Notes under the pieces: generated by a model
Told to the model about the DNA's origin: nothing
The model's input: only the letters and a program-made list of their open reading frames with translations
Database searches by the model: none
Made by a program: the position numbers and the translations under genes
NCBI RefSeq assembly: GCF_900105185.1
Contig: NZ_FNTJ01000002.1
Location: forward strand, 806,001-870,000
DNA length: 64,000 bases
Direction of reading: 5' to 3'
Source: Pseudomonas saponiphila
Lineage (GTDB): Bacteria > Pseudomonadota > Gammaproteobacteria > Pseudomonadales > Pseudomonadaceae
In this document: piece after piece, positions 54,822 through 64,000 of the stretch
Numbering within the stretch: the first letter of the stretch is position 1
How the letters are laid out: each line of letters opens with the position of its first letter

Positions 54822-56447
54822 TTACAGCTGGAACCGGGTCACCAGATTGTTCAGATCGACGGCCAGGACCGACAACTCGCTGCTGGCGGAACGGGTCTGG
54901 TTGGCCCCGGTGGTGGATTGCACCGACAGGTCGCGGATGTTCACCAGGTTGCGGTCCACTTCCCGGGCCACCTGGGCCTGTTCTTCGGCGGCGCTGGCGA
55001 TCACCAGGTTGCGTTCGTTGATCTGGATGATGGCGCTGTTGATGGTGTCCAGGGACAGGCCGGCGCCACGGGCGATGTTCAGGGTCGATTCGGCGCGCTC
55101 GGTGCTGTTGCGCATCGAGTTCACGGCATGCTCGGTGCCGCTCTGGATGCTGCCGATCATGCGTTCGATTTCGCTGGTGGACTGCTGGGTACGGTGGGCC
55201 AGGGCGCGGACCTCGTCGGCGACCACGGCAAAGCCGCGACCGGCTTCACCGGCCCGGGCGGCCTCGATGGCCGCGTTGAGGGCCAGCAGGTTGGTCTGAT
55301 CGGCCAGGCCGCGGATCACGTCCAGCACCTTGCCGATGTCCCGGGACTCGTTGGCCAGGTCGCCAATCAGGCTGGCGGTGCTTTGCACGTCGCCGGTCAT
55401 GCGTTCGATGGCGGCGACGGTTTCCTGAACCATGTCCCGTCCGTCGCCGGCGGACTGGGTGGCGTTCTGCGAGGCTTCAGAAGTGCTGACGGCATTGCGT
55501 GCCACTTCTTCCACGGCGCTGGTCATTTCATTGACCGCGGTGGCGGCCTGTTCGATTTCGTTGTTCTGCTGGGTCAGGCCGCGGGCGCTTTCGTCGGTGA
55601 CGCTGTTGAGCTCCTCGGCCGCCGAGGCCAGCTGGCCGGCGGAGGCGGTAATGCGTTGCAGGGTGTCGCGCAGTTTTTCCTGCATGGTGAGCATGGCCTG
55701 CAACAGGCGGCCGGCTTCGTCCCGGGCATCGACGCGGATCGGTTGGCTCAGGTTGCCTTCGGCAATGGTTTCGGCCGCATGCAGGGCATTGGCGATCGGC
55801 AGGGTAATGCTGCGAATCAGGCGCCAGGCGAACAGCAGGGTCAGGGCGCTGGCCAGCACCAGCAGGGTCACCACCAGATTGACGGCGGTGCGGTATTGCG
55901 CGGCGGCCTCCTGATCGGCGGTGCTGGAGTACTGGGTGTTGATCTGCACCAGTTGGTTGAGGGTCGCGCTGATCTTCTCGGCGCTGTCCATCAGTTCGTG
56001 GTTCAGCAGTTTTTGCATGCTGTCGAGCTGATTGTCGTGCGAAAGCTCGATCAGTTGCTGTTCCAGCTGGCGATGATGGGTCAGCAGCTCGACATACTGA
56101 TCGTAAACGGCCTGCTCGTCCGGGCTGCTGATCAGGGGCAGGTACTGGGTCCGGGTTTCGTCGATTTTCCGATTGCGCTCGTTGATGGCGTTCAGGGTCT
56201 GCTGCTGCTCCTGGGGATCGCGGTTGAGCAGCAATCGATAGGCCTGGACCCGCAGGCGCAGGCTCAGTTGGGTGAAGTCGTCGACGCTCTTGATGCTGGG
56301 GAGGGTGTCCTGGGTGATGCGTTCGGTCGCCGCGCGGATCTTGCTCATCTGGTTCAGGGCAAAGATCCCCAGAAACAGCATCAGGCAACCTATCAGGGCA
56401 AAGCCGAGGAATGCCCTCGGAGCGATATTCAGGGTACGCAGGGACAT
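54822..56447 (-). CDS. methyl-accepting chemotaxis protein (tandem paralogue B)
   Basis: A 541-residue chemoreceptor ([20 protein letters not shown]) with the same layout and length as its downstream paralogue: TM1, four-helix-type periplasmic sensor (about 31-185), TM2, HAMP ([19 protein letters not shown]), and signalling tip. The sensor has diverged (for example [19 protein letters not shown] against its copy), while the region from HAMP onward is almost the same at the DNA level. Ligand unknown. A FliA-like promoter is upstream. Confidence 0.92.
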   Translation of the reverse strand: MSLRTLNIAPRAFLGFALIGCLMLFLGIFALNQMSKIRAATERITQDTLPSIKSVDDFTQLSLRLRVQAYRLLLNRDPQEQQQTLNAINERNRKIDETRTQYLPLISSPDEQAVYDQYVELLTHHRQLEQQLIELSHDNQLDSMQKLLNHELMDSAEKISATLNQLVQINTQYSSTADQEAAAQYRTAVNLVVTLLVLASALTLLFAWRLIRSITLPIANALHAAETIAEGNLSQPIRVDARDEAGRLLQAMLTMQEKLRDTLQRITASAGQLASAAEELNSVTDESARGLTQQNNEIEQAATAVNEMTSAVEEVARNAVSTSEASQNATQSAGDGRDMVQETVAAIERMTGDVQSTASLIGDLANESRDIGKVLDVIRGLADQTNLLALNAAIEAARAGEAGRGFAVVADEVRALAHRTQQSTSEIERMIGSIQSGTEHAVNSMRNSTERAESTLNIARGAGLSLDTINSAIIQINERNLVIASAAEEQAQVAREVDRNLVNIRDLSVQSTTGANQTRSASSELSVLAVDLNNLVTRFQL

Positions 56448-56758
56448 TGAACCTACCTCGGATGTGCGCGGCTTGCGCGTGTGGGGCTGGGAAGTACCTG
56501 TGCTATCGCGTTGAAAAAGTGCTTCTTGAATCGTCAGGAGCAGTTTCAGAAAAATCTGAGTGCTCGTTGGGAAATGTCAGAAAAGTCCTGATCGACCGAC
56601 GGAGTGTCAGGAACCCAGGGGACGAATGACAGTCTCTAGCAGCTCTCGCGGAAGGGTCATCGCCAGTAAAATCAAGGCCTTGCGCCCGGATAGCCCTGGT
56701 ATCCGAGGTGACTTTTCTTTATCGTACGCGCCCTTTGCAAAAAGCCTGGAAGATCAAA
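56448..56758. other. intergenic region between chemoreceptor B and the coiled-coil gene
   Basis: A 311-base divergent region. It contains the sigma-28-like site for chemoreceptor B (56503-56529, minus). On the plus side, a GGAAG ribosome site precedes the coiled-coil gene at 56759, but no clear promoter was found. Nothing else was recognised. Confidence 0.6.
56503..56529 (-). promoter_or_regulatory. sigma-28-like promoter of chemoreceptor B
   Basis: Minus strand: TCAAGAAG, 11 bases, CGCGATAG. Weaker than the one at 54683 (five of eight -10 positions fit GCCGATAA), but at a similar distance from the start of a paralogous gene. Confidence 0.5.
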
Positions 56759-56989
56759 ATGTTGGAAGCATCCCTCAGCCAATTGGAACAGCTGGTCAGC
56801 GACCTGGTGCTACAGAACCAGGAGCTGCTTGGCACGAACGCAGCCCTCAAGGAACAACTGAGCCAGGCCAAGGATGAAAACGAAAGCCTGCAACTGAGCC
56901 TGATGGAGCAGGAAGAGAAACAAGGCGCGACCGCCGCCCGTATCCAGGCCCTGGTTGAGCGCGTCAGCGCAGGTCCGGTCACCCCATGA
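56759..56989 (+). CDS. short coiled-coil protein upstream of zapA-like gene
   Basis: A 76-residue protein from ATG 56759, almost all heptad-like helix (LSQLEQLVSDLVLQNQELL, then ALKEQLSQAKDENESLQLSL), a clear coiled coil. It resembles the small TIGR02449-type or ZapB-like proteins found before zapA in pseudomonads. Its stop overlaps the next ATG (ATGA). Probably a partner of the ZapA-like protein in Z-ring organisation; assignment is by shape and context. Confidence 0.75.
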   Translation: MLEASLSQLEQLVSDLVLQNQELLGTNAALKEQLSQAKDENESLQLSLMEQEEKQGATAARIQALVERVSAGPVTP

Positions 56990-57288
56990 GGCACCCTATC
57001 GATGGGGTCAAGGTGATCTCGATCCTGGGCGAGGATTACTCGATCAAGGCCCCGGCCGGCGAGGAGCAGACCCTCATGGACGCCGCGCTGATGCTCAAGG
57101 CGGCCCTGGCCGACACCAAGCGCAAATACCCGACGCTGATCGGCGAGCGCCTGCTGGTGCTGGCGGCGATGAACCTGTGTTCGCAGCAGATCGAAATGAA
57201 AAAACAGCATGCCCAGGAGCTGGAGCGCTATCAGGAGCAGGTGAGCGCCACCGTCGAGGTGATCGCCAAGACCATTCAACAGAATTGA
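56986..57288 (+). CDS. ZapA-like cell-division protein
   Basis: A 100-residue protein with the ZapA plan: an N-terminal beta hairpin ([20 protein letters not shown]), a short helix ([16 protein letters not shown]) and a long C-terminal coiled coil ([20 protein letters not shown]). ZapA bundles FtsZ filaments. The sequence does not match the canonical pseudomonad ZapA as I remember it (VTVQILDKEY... type), and no 6S RNA gene follows, so this may be a second, accessory paralogue. It overlaps the coiled-coil gene by 4 bases. Confidence 0.75.
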   Translation: MRHPIDGVKVISILGEDYSIKAPAGEEQTLMDAALMLKAALADTKRKYPTLIGERLLVLAAMNLCSQQIEMKKQHAQELERYQEQVSATVEVIAKTIQQN

Positions 57289-57339
57289 TGGAAGTGCACA
57301 CAGCCTGCGGGTGATGGGTTGGACAAGCAGAGTCATTGT

Positions 57340-57349
57340 TTGTATACAA
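57340..57349. promoter_or_regulatory. TTGTATACAA palindrome upstream of chemoreceptor C
   Basis: A perfect 10-base palindrome 58 bases before the chemoreceptor ATG, with the TTGT-N2-ACAA form common among GntR-family operators. No GntR gene is in the window; regulator unknown. Confidence 0.4.
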
Positions 57350-57406
57350 CCTTCCGCGGCTGGCGCGGTATCTCAGCCTCTTATAACCATAAGAAAGAGG
57401 TGTTCC

Positions 57407-59344
57407 ATGCAATTCTGGCGACGCAGTATTCAATGGCAGCTGATCCTCAGCATGGGATCGGCCCTGCTGGTCAGCCTGCTGGTGGTAGTAGCCATCTACA
57501 CGGTACTGATCAATCACCTGACCCAGAACTACCTGGTGGACAGGGCGCTACCTTCGAGCATCGAAGCCATGCGCAACGATATCGAGCGCATTCTCACCCA
57601 GCCGCTGACCGCCGCCCGCGACCTGGCCGGCAATGGCATGCTGCGCGACTGGCTGGCGGCGGGCGAAGACCCGGCCCAGGCGCCGCAGTACATCAGCTAC
57701 CTGGAAGATATCCGCGCCGAGAACCAGGCCTTCACCACCATGATGGCCAGCCCGCTCAGCCATCATTATTACAACCAGAAAGGCCTGGACCGGACCCTCA
57801 GTCGGGATAACCCCAAGGACGTCTGGTTCTATCGCTTCATCGACGGCGGCAAGCCGCGGGTGCTGAACATCGATATCGACGTTGCCAGCGGCGAGCTGGC
57901 GCTGTTCATCAACTACCGGGTCGAGAAAGACGGTGAGCTGGTGGGCGTCACCGGCCTGGGCTTGCGCATGACCGAGCTATCCAGGCTGATTCACGACTAC
58001 AGCTTTGGCGAGCGCGGCCGGGTGTTCCTGGTGCGCAGCGATGGTTTGATCCAGGTGCATCCGGACGCCGAGTTCAGTGGCAAGCGACAGTTGTCCGAGC
58101 AGATCGGCGCGACCGCCGCCGAGGCGCTGATGGGGCATGAAGGCCTGACCAGCACTCATTTCCAGCGCGACGACGAAGATTACCTGGCCCTGAGCCTGCC
58201 CCTGCGCGGCTTTGGCTGGAGCCTGGTGGCCGAGGTGCCGCAGGCGCAGATCTACGCCGAGGCGCACCGCGCGATCTGGCTCACCAGCCTGATCGGCCTG
58301 GGCATTGCCGCGGTCTGCCTGGTGCTGGTGGTGCTGCTGGCCCGCGGCTTGGTGCGTCCGGTCCGGCAAGTGACCGAGGGGCTGGTGGCCATCGGCAGCG
58401 GCGGCGGTGACCTGACCCTGCGCCTGGACGCCAGCCGCGCCGACGAACTGGGGGACCTGGCCCGGGGGTTCAACCGCTTCCTCGACAGCCAGCGCGGCAT
58501 GATCGGCGAGGTGCTGGCCACCACCGAACGCCTGCGTTCCTCGGTGCGCCAGGTGGCGGCGGTGGTGGAGAACACCGCCGAGCGCTCCGGACAGCAACAG
58601 GAGATGACCGACACGGTGGCCACCGCGGTGCACCAGATGGGCCTGACGGTCCAGGACATTGCGCGCAATGCAGGGCAGGCGGCGGACGCTTCCCAGGCGG
58701 CTCGGGATGAAGCCCAGCAGGCCCAGGAAGTGGTGGGCGGTTCGATCCGGCATATCGAGAGCATGTCCGGGGAAATCGCGCTGGCCGCAGGCGCCGTGGG
58801 CGAGCTGGCGGAACAGGTGGCCTCCATCGATCAGGTACTGGCGGTGATTCGCGGGGTTTCCGAACAGACCAACCTGCTGGCCCTCAATGCCGCCATCGAA
58901 GCGGCCCGGGCTGGCGACATGGGTCGCGGCTTTGCCGTGGTTGCCGATGAAGTGCGCACCCTGGCCCAGCGTACTCAGGCCTCCACCGATGAAATCCAGC
59001 AGATGATCCAGAGCCTTAAGCAAGGGGCGGAGAACGCGGTGACCTCGATGCATGCCGGGCAGACCGCGACGGGCACCGGTGTTGAATCCAGCCAGCGTAC
59101 CGGCGCCTCGCTGACCGCGATCACCGGGCAAGTGGAGCGCATCAGCGACATGAATCAGCAAGTGGCCACGGCCACGGAGCAGCAGTCGGCGGTGACCGAA
59201 GAGATCAACCGCACGGTGCGGGGGATTTCCGATCTGGCCCGGGCCACGGCGGGCGAAGTGCATGGCTGTCGTGAAGATTGCCGGACCCTGCAGCGCCTGG
59301 CCGAGGATCTGGTGCGCCAGGTGGGCGGCTTCAAGCTGCACTGA
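57407..59344 (+). CDS. methyl-accepting chemotaxis protein with dCache-type sensor
   Basis: A 645-residue chemoreceptor from ATG 57407 ([20 protein letters not shown]). TM1 (about 12-33), a large periplasmic dCache-like sensor (about 40-280; [21 protein letters not shown] and [13 protein letters not shown] are the typical membrane-distal strands), TM2 (about 285-305), HAMP and a signalling domain with the tip [21 protein letters not shown]. It ends VGGFKLH without a CheR pentapeptide. Ligand unknown; dCache receptors often sense amino acids or amines. Unlike the two tandem receptors it lacks a clear FliA promoter. Confidence 0.92.
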   Translation: MQFWRRSIQWQLILSMGSALLVSLLVVVAIYTVLINHLTQNYLVDRALPSSIEAMRNDIERILTQPLTAARDLAGNGMLRDWLAAGEDPAQAPQYISYLEDIRAENQAFTTMMASPLSHHYYNQKGLDRTLSRDNPKDVWFYRFIDGGKPRVLNIDIDVASGELALFINYRVEKDGELVGVTGLGLRMTELSRLIHDYSFGERGRVFLVRSDGLIQVHPDAEFSGKRQLSEQIGATAAEALMGHEGLTSTHFQRDDEDYLALSLPLRGFGWSLVAEVPQAQIYAEAHRAIWLTSLIGLGIAAVCLVLVVLLARGLVRPVRQVTEGLVAIGSGGGDLTLRLDASRADELGDLARGFNRFLDSQRGMIGEVLATTERLRSSVRQVAAVVENTAERSGQQQEMTDTVATAVHQMGLTVQDIARNAGQAADASQAARDEAQQAQEVVGGSIRHIESMSGEIALAAGAVGELAEQVASIDQVLAVIRGVSEQTNLLALNAAIEAARAGDMGRGFAVVADEVRTLAQRTQASTDEIQQMIQSLKQGAENAVTSMHAGQTATGTGVESSQRTGASLTAITGQVERISDMNQQVATATEQQSAVTEEINRTVRGISDLARATAGEVHGCREDCRTLQRLAEDLVRQVGGFKLH

Positions 59345-59347
59345 CCG

Positions 59348-59690
59348 CCAGAGGCGCGGGCCTGCCAGCGAACCGCATGCTGCAGTGTGCCAGGCCCGCC
59401 GCTTTCGCCGGCAAGCCGGCTCCTACGGGTGGGGGTGAACCTTCCGGTAGGAGCTGGCTTGCCAGCGAACCGCGCGCTGCGGTGTATCAGGAGGGACGCT
59501 TTCGCCGGCAAGCCGGCTCCTACGGGTGTGGTGTGAACCTTCTGGTAGGAGCTGGCTTGCCAGCGAACCGCGCGCTGCGGTGTGTCAGGAGGGACGCTTT
59601 CGCCGGCAAGCCGGCTCCTACGGGTGTGGTGTGAACCTTCTGGTAGGAGCTGGCTTGCCAGCGAATAGCGCGCGGTATGTCAGGCCGCCT
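59348..59690. repeat. tandem REP array, 98-base period
   Basis: The motif GGTAGGAGCTGGCTTGCCAG recurs at 59446, 59544 and 59642, an exact 98-base spacing, each followed by the inverse arm GCCGGCAAGCCGGCTCCTAC. A diverged partial unit begins near 59348. The second and third units are almost identical (one or two changes), so they look recently duplicated. The array fills the gap between the convergent dCache receptor and acyl-CoA dehydrogenase genes. Confidence 0.92.
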
Positions 59691-59695
59691 CGGCC

Positions 59696-61498
59696 TCAGA
59701 ACCAGGCGTCCTGCATCTCCAGGCAGGTGGCGTCCCGCGCTTCCAGCAGGGTCAGTTCATGCTGGCAGGCCGGCACTTCCCAGGTCAGGAAGTAGCGTGC
59801 GGCCTGCAACTTGCCCCGATAGAAATCCCGATCCGCCGCCACGTCGCGGGCCAGTCCTTCCTCGGCCCTGATGGCTTGCTCCAGCCAGCGCCAACCGACC
59901 ACCGCGTGGCCGAACACCTTCAGATACAGCGCCGAGTTGGCCAGGGTCGCCGTGACCTTGCCACTGGCCAGGTCCCCCAGCAGACCCAGGGTCACGCTCT
60001 GCAAGCGCGACACCAGTTGCTCCAGAGGCTGACGCAGGGCATCCAGCGACGGATGGGCGCGGGCCCGCTCGCCCGTCTCGGCGATCAGGCGGATCAGGCG
60101 CTTGAGCCCGGCACCGCCGTTCTGCGCCAGCTTGCGTCCCAGCAGGTCGAGGGACTGGATGCCGTGGGTGCCTTCATGGATCGGGTTCAGGCGGTTATCG
60201 CGGTAGTACTGCTCCACCGGGTATTCCCGGGTATAGCCGTGGCCGCCGAGGATCTGGATCGCCAGCTCGTTGGCCTTGAGGCAGAACTCCGACGGCCAGG
60301 ATTTGACGATCGGGGTCAGCAGGTCCAGCAATTCATGGGCCTGCCGGCGCTCGGCCTCGTCGGCCAGGGTGGTGGTGTCGTCGAACAGCCGCGCCGCATA
60401 CAGCCCCAGGTCGAAGGCGCCTTCGACGTAGGCCTTCTGGGTCAGCAGCATGCGCCTGACATCGGCGTGCTGGATGATCGATACCGGCGCGGTGCTCGGG
60501 TCCTTGCTGTCCGGCAGGCGACCTTGCGGGCGTTCGCGGGCGTATTCCAGGGAATACAGATAGCCGGCATAACCGAGCATCACCGCGCCCATGCCGACGC
60601 CGATCCGTGCCTCGTTCATCATCTGGAACATGTAGCTCAGGCCCTGGTGCGGCTGGCCCACCAAATAGCCGACGCAGTGGCCGTTATCGCCGAAGTTCAG
60701 CGCGGTGGAGGTGGTGCCGCGCCAGCCCATCTTGTGGAACAGCCCGGCCAGCAGCACGTCGTTGCGCGGCCCCAGGCTGCCGTCGTCGTTGACCAGGAAC
60801 TTGGGCACGATAAACAGCGAAATGCCCTTCACCCCGGGGGGCGCGTCCGGCAGCTTGGCCAGGACCATGTGCACGATGTTTTCCGACAGCGGATGGTCGC
60901 CGCCGGAGATGAAGATCTTGTTGCCCTTGAGCCGGTAGCTGCCGTCGGCAGCCGGTTTGGCACGGGTGCGGATATCGGCCAGCGAGGAGCCGGCATGGGG
61001 CTCGGTCAGGGCCATGGTGCCGAAGAAGCGCCCGTCGATCATCGGCTGCAGGAAGCGTTGTTTCTGCTCCTGGGTGCCGAAGCTCTCGATCAGGTTGGCC
61101 GCGCCCATGGTCAGGAACGGATAGGAGGTTGTGGCCGCGTTAGCTGCCTGAAAGTGCGCGAAACAGGCCTGGGACAACAGGGTTGGCAACTGCATGCCGC
61201 CGGCCTCGAAACTGCGGGCTGCATTGAGAAAGCCAGCCTCAAGGAAGGCATCCACCGCCGGTTTCACTTCAGGAATCAGCCTCGCCTGGCCGTCTTCGTA
61301 GCGTGGTTCGTTCTCATCGCCCTTGCGGTTGTGCGGGGCAAAGTACTTCTCGGCGATGCTGCGCGCGGTGCCGATGGCGGCGTCGAAGGTTTCGCGATTG
61401 TGCTCGGCAAACCGCTCGCGCTGAGTCAGGCCCTCGGCGTCGAGCACCTCGTACAGCTCAAAGGCCAGATTGCGGGAACTGAGCAGCGTCTCGGACAT
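59696..61498 (-). CDS. acyl-CoA dehydrogenase
   Basis: A 600-residue FAD-dependent dehydrogenase introducing the alpha-beta double bond into acyl-CoA. The longer architecture (N-terminal extension to about 50 and C-terminal extra helical domain after about 460) is like the DmdC/phenylacyl-CoA group. Seen: the FAD-binding segment TMALTEPHAGSSLADIRTRA, the TSTALNFGDNGHCVGYLVG strand, and the catalytic-base region EGTHGIQSLDLLGRK. Same position as its homologue beside nhaP2 and mscK in P. aeruginosa, as I recall. Substrate not decided. Confidence 0.87.
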   Translation of the reverse strand: MSETLLSSRNLAFELYEVLDAEGLTQRERFAEHNRETFDAAIGTARSIAEKYFAPHNRKGDENEPRYEDGQARLIPEVKPAVDAFLEAGFLNAARSFEAGGMQLPTLLSQACFAHFQAANAATTSYPFLTMGAANLIESFGTQEQKQRFLQPMIDGRFFGTMALTEPHAGSSLADIRTRAKPAADGSYRLKGNKIFISGGDHPLSENIVHMVLAKLPDAPPGVKGISLFIVPKFLVNDDGSLGPRNDVLLAGLFHKMGWRGTTSTALNFGDNGHCVGYLVGQPHQGLSYMFQMMNEARIGVGMGAVMLGYAGYLYSLEYARERPQGRLPDSKDPSTAPVSIIQHADVRRMLLTQKAYVEGAFDLGLYAARLFDDTTTLADEAERRQAHELLDLLTPIVKSWPSEFCLKANELAIQILGGHGYTREYPVEQYYRDNRLNPIHEGTHGIQSLDLLGRKLAQNGGAGLKRLIRLIAETGERARAHPSLDALRQPLEQLVSRLQSVTLGLLGDLASGKVTATLANSALYLKVFGHAVVGWRWLEQAIRAEEGLARDVAADRDFYRGKLQAARYFLTWEVPACQHELTLLEARDATCLEMQDAWF

Positions 61499-61614
61499 GG
61501 CGGCATACCTGTGGGATAGGGAATGGGCCGAGTCTAGTCGCGTGAATAAACGCTGAATAGCAAGATTGATTTCGGTGATGAAAAGCCCAAAAAACCTCGA
61601 TAGGCGTCGGCTTC

Positions 61615-61699
61615 TGCAGGAGCGGGCTTGCCCGCGAAGGCTTCATGGGAGGGCGATGCAGGGCTCAAGGGCCTCTTCGCCGGCAAGCCGGCTCCTACA
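61615..61699. repeat. REP pair between acyl-CoA dehydrogenase and putA
   Basis: GCAGGAGCGGGCTTGCCCGC (61616-61635) and the inverse arm GCCGGCAAGCCGGCTCCTAC (61680-61699). The arms are of slightly different type, so this is a mixed doublet. It lies in the 264-base gap between the two minus-strand genes. Confidence 0.85.
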
Positions 61700-61708
61700 G
61701 AGGACGGG

Positions 61709-61740
61709 CAAAAAAATGGGCGCCGGTCAGGGCGCCCATC
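61709..61740 (-). terminator. terminator of putA
   Basis: ATGGGCGCC (61716-61724) and GGGCGCCCAT (61730-61739) form the stem; on the minus strand a run of T follows. It starts 23 bases after the putA stop. Confidence 0.88.
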
Positions 61741-61762
61741 GATGCAGCAGAACCTTCGGCGA

Positions 61763-64000
61763 TCAGCCGATGGTCATCAGGCTGGCGTTGCCGCCGGCCG
61801 CCGCGGTGTTGACGCTCAGGGCGCGCTCGATCACCAGGCGCTCCAGGGCAATCGCCGTCTCGCCCTGGGACAGGCCCTGGACGCCGACGATGGCGCCGGC
61901 GCGCTGGGCTACTTGCTGGCAAACGCCGCGCAGTTGGTCCGAGTCGCCATGATGCAGGACCGCGTCGAATACCACTTCGTCCTTGGTCCAGTCGGCCACA
62001 CGCTGGATGCGTGCCTGCACGTCCTTCGGCAGACGGGCGAACAATGCCTTGCCGAGGTCGCTTTCGGGCCACACCGCCGAACCGCCAACCGCCAGCACCG
62101 CCGCCAGTTGGGCCAGCAGATCGCCTTCGATTTCCGCCAGGCACAGCACGTGCTCGCGAGGCAGGATCGCATAGCTGTTGCGTTCGCCGGTCGGGCCGGT
62201 CAGTTGGCGGGTGATGCCGCTTTGCGACTGGCCGGCGAACTGTTTGCACAGGGTCGCCAGTTCCGCCAGCTTGTTGCTCTCGGCCCAGGCTTGCAGGGCA
62301 TTGAGCGGCTTGCCGAGGGCTTCGCGCAGGCGCAGGTCCGGGGCGTTCTCGGCATCGGCACGGGCGAAGGACTGCTCGATGGCGTCCACTGGACGGGTCG
62401 ACAGCAGGCGGTACAGGTACAGCGGGCCGCCGGCTTTCGGGCCGGTGCCCGACAGGCCTTCGCCGCCGAACGGCTGCACGCCGACCACGGCACCGACGAT
62501 GTTGCGGTTGACGTAGACGTTACCGGCGTGGACGTTGTCCACCACCTTGGCGATGGTTTCGTCGATCCGGGTGTGCACACCCAGGGTCAGGCCATAGCCG
62601 GAAGCATTGATCTGGGCGATCAGCTGGTCGATGTCCTTGCGCTTGTAGCGCACCACGTGCAGCACCGGACCGAAGATCTCGCGTTGCAGCTCGTCGAAGC
62701 TTTCCAGCTCGATCAGGGTCGGCATGACAAAGGTGCCGCGCTTGCATTCTTCGCTGTCGGCAATGGCCATCTGGTACACGCTGCGACCTTTGTCGCGCAT
62801 GGCCTGGATGTGCTTCTCGATGCCAGCCTTGGCTTCGGCGTCGATCACCGGGCCGATGTCCACCGACAGGCGCTCCGGGTTGCCCAGGCGGCTTTCGGCC
62901 ATGGCGCCCTTGAGCATTTCGATCACGCGGTCGGCGGAATCTTCCTGCAGGCACAGCACGCGCAGGGCCGAGCAACGCTGGCCGGCGCTGTCGAAGGCCG
63001 AGGACACCACGTCGATGACCACTTGTTCGGTCAGGGCCGAGGAGTCGACGATCATTGCGTTCTGGCCGCCGGTTTCAGCGATCAGCGGGATCGGCCGGCC
63101 CTGGTTGTCCAGGCGCCCGGCGATGTTGCGTTGCAGCAGGCGCGCGACTTCGGTGGAACCGGTGAACATCACGCCCTTGACGCGTTCGTCACCCACCAGG
63201 CGGGCACCGACGCTTTCGCCCTGGCCCGGCAGCAGTTGCAGCACGCCTTCGGGAATCCCGGCTTCCAGCAGCAGGCGCACGGCCTGGGCCGCCACCAGCG
63301 GAGTCTGTTCGGCCGGCTTGGCCAGTACCGGGTTGCCGGCGGCCAGGGCGGCGGCCACCTGGCCACTGAAGATCGCCAGCGGGAAGTTCCACGGGCTGAT
63401 GCACACCACGGGGCCCAGCGGACGATGGGCGTCGTTGCTAAAGTCGTTGCGTGCCTGCACCGCGTAGTAACGCAGGAAGTCCACGGCTTCACGCACTTCG
63501 GCGATGGCGTTGGCGAAGGTCTTGCCGGCCTCGCGAGCCAGCAGGCCCATTAGTGGCTGGATCTCGCCTTCCATCAGGTCGGCGGCGCGTTCGAGGATCG
63601 CGGCGCGTTCGGCCGGCGGCGTGGCCTGCCAGATCGGCGCGGCATTCAGGGCGCACTGGATGGCGTTGTCGACATCTTCGACCGTGGCTTCCTGAACGTG
63701 GCCCACCACATCGCGATGGTCCGACGGGTTGAGGACCGGCGCCGGGGTTTCGTTGCTGGCGGCGCAACCGAGCATCGGCGCGGCTTTCCAGTGGTTGTGG
63801 GCGGTGGCCAGCAGCGCGCAGGACAGCGATGCCAGGCGGTGTTCGTTGGCCATGTCGATGCCCGCGGAGTTGGCGCGTTCGCTGCCATACAGGTCACGCG
63901 GCAGCGGAATGCGCGGGTGCGGCAGGCCGAAGCCGCCTTCCAGGGTGGCCATCTGCTCGATCTGCGCCACCGGGTCGGCCACCAGTTCCTGGATCGAGAT
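61763..64000 (-). CDS. putA: PutA, C-terminal part (delta-1-pyrroline-5-carboxylate dehydrogenase), cut by the window end
   Basis: The final 745 residues of the bifunctional proline utilisation protein; the start lies beyond position 64000, and the frame is still open at the edge. The visible part is the P5C/aldehyde dehydrogenase domain: nucleotide-binding WNFPLAIFSGQVAAALAAGN, the catalytic Glu in IAETGGQNAMIVDS and the catalytic Cys in GQRCSALRVL, all intact. After about residue 560 of the visible part comes the extra C-terminal domain of long PutAs. The proline dehydrogenase and any DNA-binding domain are outside the window. It would oxidise P5C to glutamate. Confidence 0.94.
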   Translation of the reverse strand: MSIQELVADPVAQIEQMATLEGGFGLPHPRIPLPRDLYGSERANSAGIDMANEHRLASLSCALLATAHNHWKAAPMLGCAASNETPAPVLNPSDHRDVVGHVQEATVEDVDNAIQCALNAAPIWQATPPAERAAILERAADLMEGEIQPLMGLLAREAGKTFANAIAEVREAVDFLRYYAVQARNDFSNDAHRPLGPVVCISPWNFPLAIFSGQVAAALAAGNPVLAKPAEQTPLVAAQAVRLLLEAGIPEGVLQLLPGQGESVGARLVGDERVKGVMFTGSTEVARLLQRNIAGRLDNQGRPIPLIAETGGQNAMIVDSSALTEQVVIDVVSSAFDSAGQRCSALRVLCLQEDSADRVIEMLKGAMAESRLGNPERLSVDIGPVIDAEAKAGIEKHIQAMRDKGRSVYQMAIADSEECKRGTFVMPTLIELESFDELQREIFGPVLHVVRYKRKDIDQLIAQINASGYGLTLGVHTRIDETIAKVVDNVHAGNVYVNRNIVGAVVGVQPFGGEGLSGTGPKAGGPLYLYRLLSTRPVDAIEQSFARADAENAPDLRLREALGKPLNALQAWAESNKLAELATLCKQFAGQSQSGITRQLTGPTGERNSYAILPREHVLCLAEIEGDLLAQLAAVLAVGGSAVWPESDLGKALFARLPKDVQARIQRVADWTKDEVVFDAVLHHGDSDQLRGVCQQVAQRAGAIVGVQGLSQGETAIALERLVIERALSVNTAAAGGNASLMTIG

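Noticed and set aside
57289..57406. Possible 6S RNA gene after the ZapA-like gene
   Set aside because: Only 118 bases are available, less than the roughly 180 of 6S RNA, and no matching stem pattern was seen.
59348..59690. Regularly spaced repeats as a CRISPR array
   Set aside because: The whole 98-base unit is repeated, including what would be spacers, and the units are REP doublets.

Overview
The window is high-GC chromosomal DNA of a fluorescent pseudomonad, most likely the Pseudomonas fluorescens/protegens/chlororaphis group. This rests on gene order (rpmE, nuclease, maeB, PBP1A, pilMNOPQ, aroKB, SPOR ATPase, gltBD, hemE on one side; selO, mscK, NhaP2-type antiporter, acyl-CoA dehydrogenase on the other), on protein style, and on the GTAGGAGC...GCTCCTAC REP elements scattered through it. 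No rRNA, tRNA, phage, insertion sequence or CRISPR was seen.

Positions 1-20700 are core genes: ribosomal protein L31; a secreted nuclease whose signal-peptide codons overlap the rpmE terminator; malic enzyme; PBP1A facing away from the pilMNOPQ assembly operon, whose secretin is short and lacks AMIN domains; aroK-aroB and a DamX-like SPOR ATPase; glutamate synthase gltB/gltD separated by an inverted-repeat element; and hemE. Next comes a divergent MFS transporter/LysR pair resembling E. coli ynfM/ynfL (20833-23114).

Positions 23218-42395 hold one minus-strand run of 22 genes, mostly overlapping or nearly so, which I read as an aryl-polyene (APE) pigment cluster. It contains ketosynthases and a chain-length-factor-like protein, two ACPs, a ketoreductase, dehydratases (one fused to an AMP ligase), a thioesterase, an aromatic amino-acid ammonia-lyase, glycosyl- and acyltransferases, a methyltransferase, a flavoprotein, a LolA-like carrier, an MMPL exporter and several small lipoproteins or exported proteins. 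The gene order follows the apeC-to-apeR order of enterobacterial clusters as I remember it. The differences are a ligase-dehydratase fusion, separate GT2 and acyltransferase genes, the ammonia-lyase, and a cation/proton-antiporter-like membrane protein. No regulator lies inside the cluster. It ends at a strong terminator.

Positions 42700-61500 hold an orphan ParA ATPase, thioredoxin 2, a lipoprotein, a HigBA toxin-antitoxin module with an operator over its promoter, selO, mscK, a K+/H+ antiporter, two tandem paralogous chemoreceptors each behind a sigma-28-like promoter, a coiled-coil/ZapA-like pair, a third chemoreceptor of the dCache type, a 98-bp-period REP array and an acyl-CoA dehydrogenase. 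The window ends inside putA, of which only the P5C-dehydrogenase half and C-terminal domain are present.
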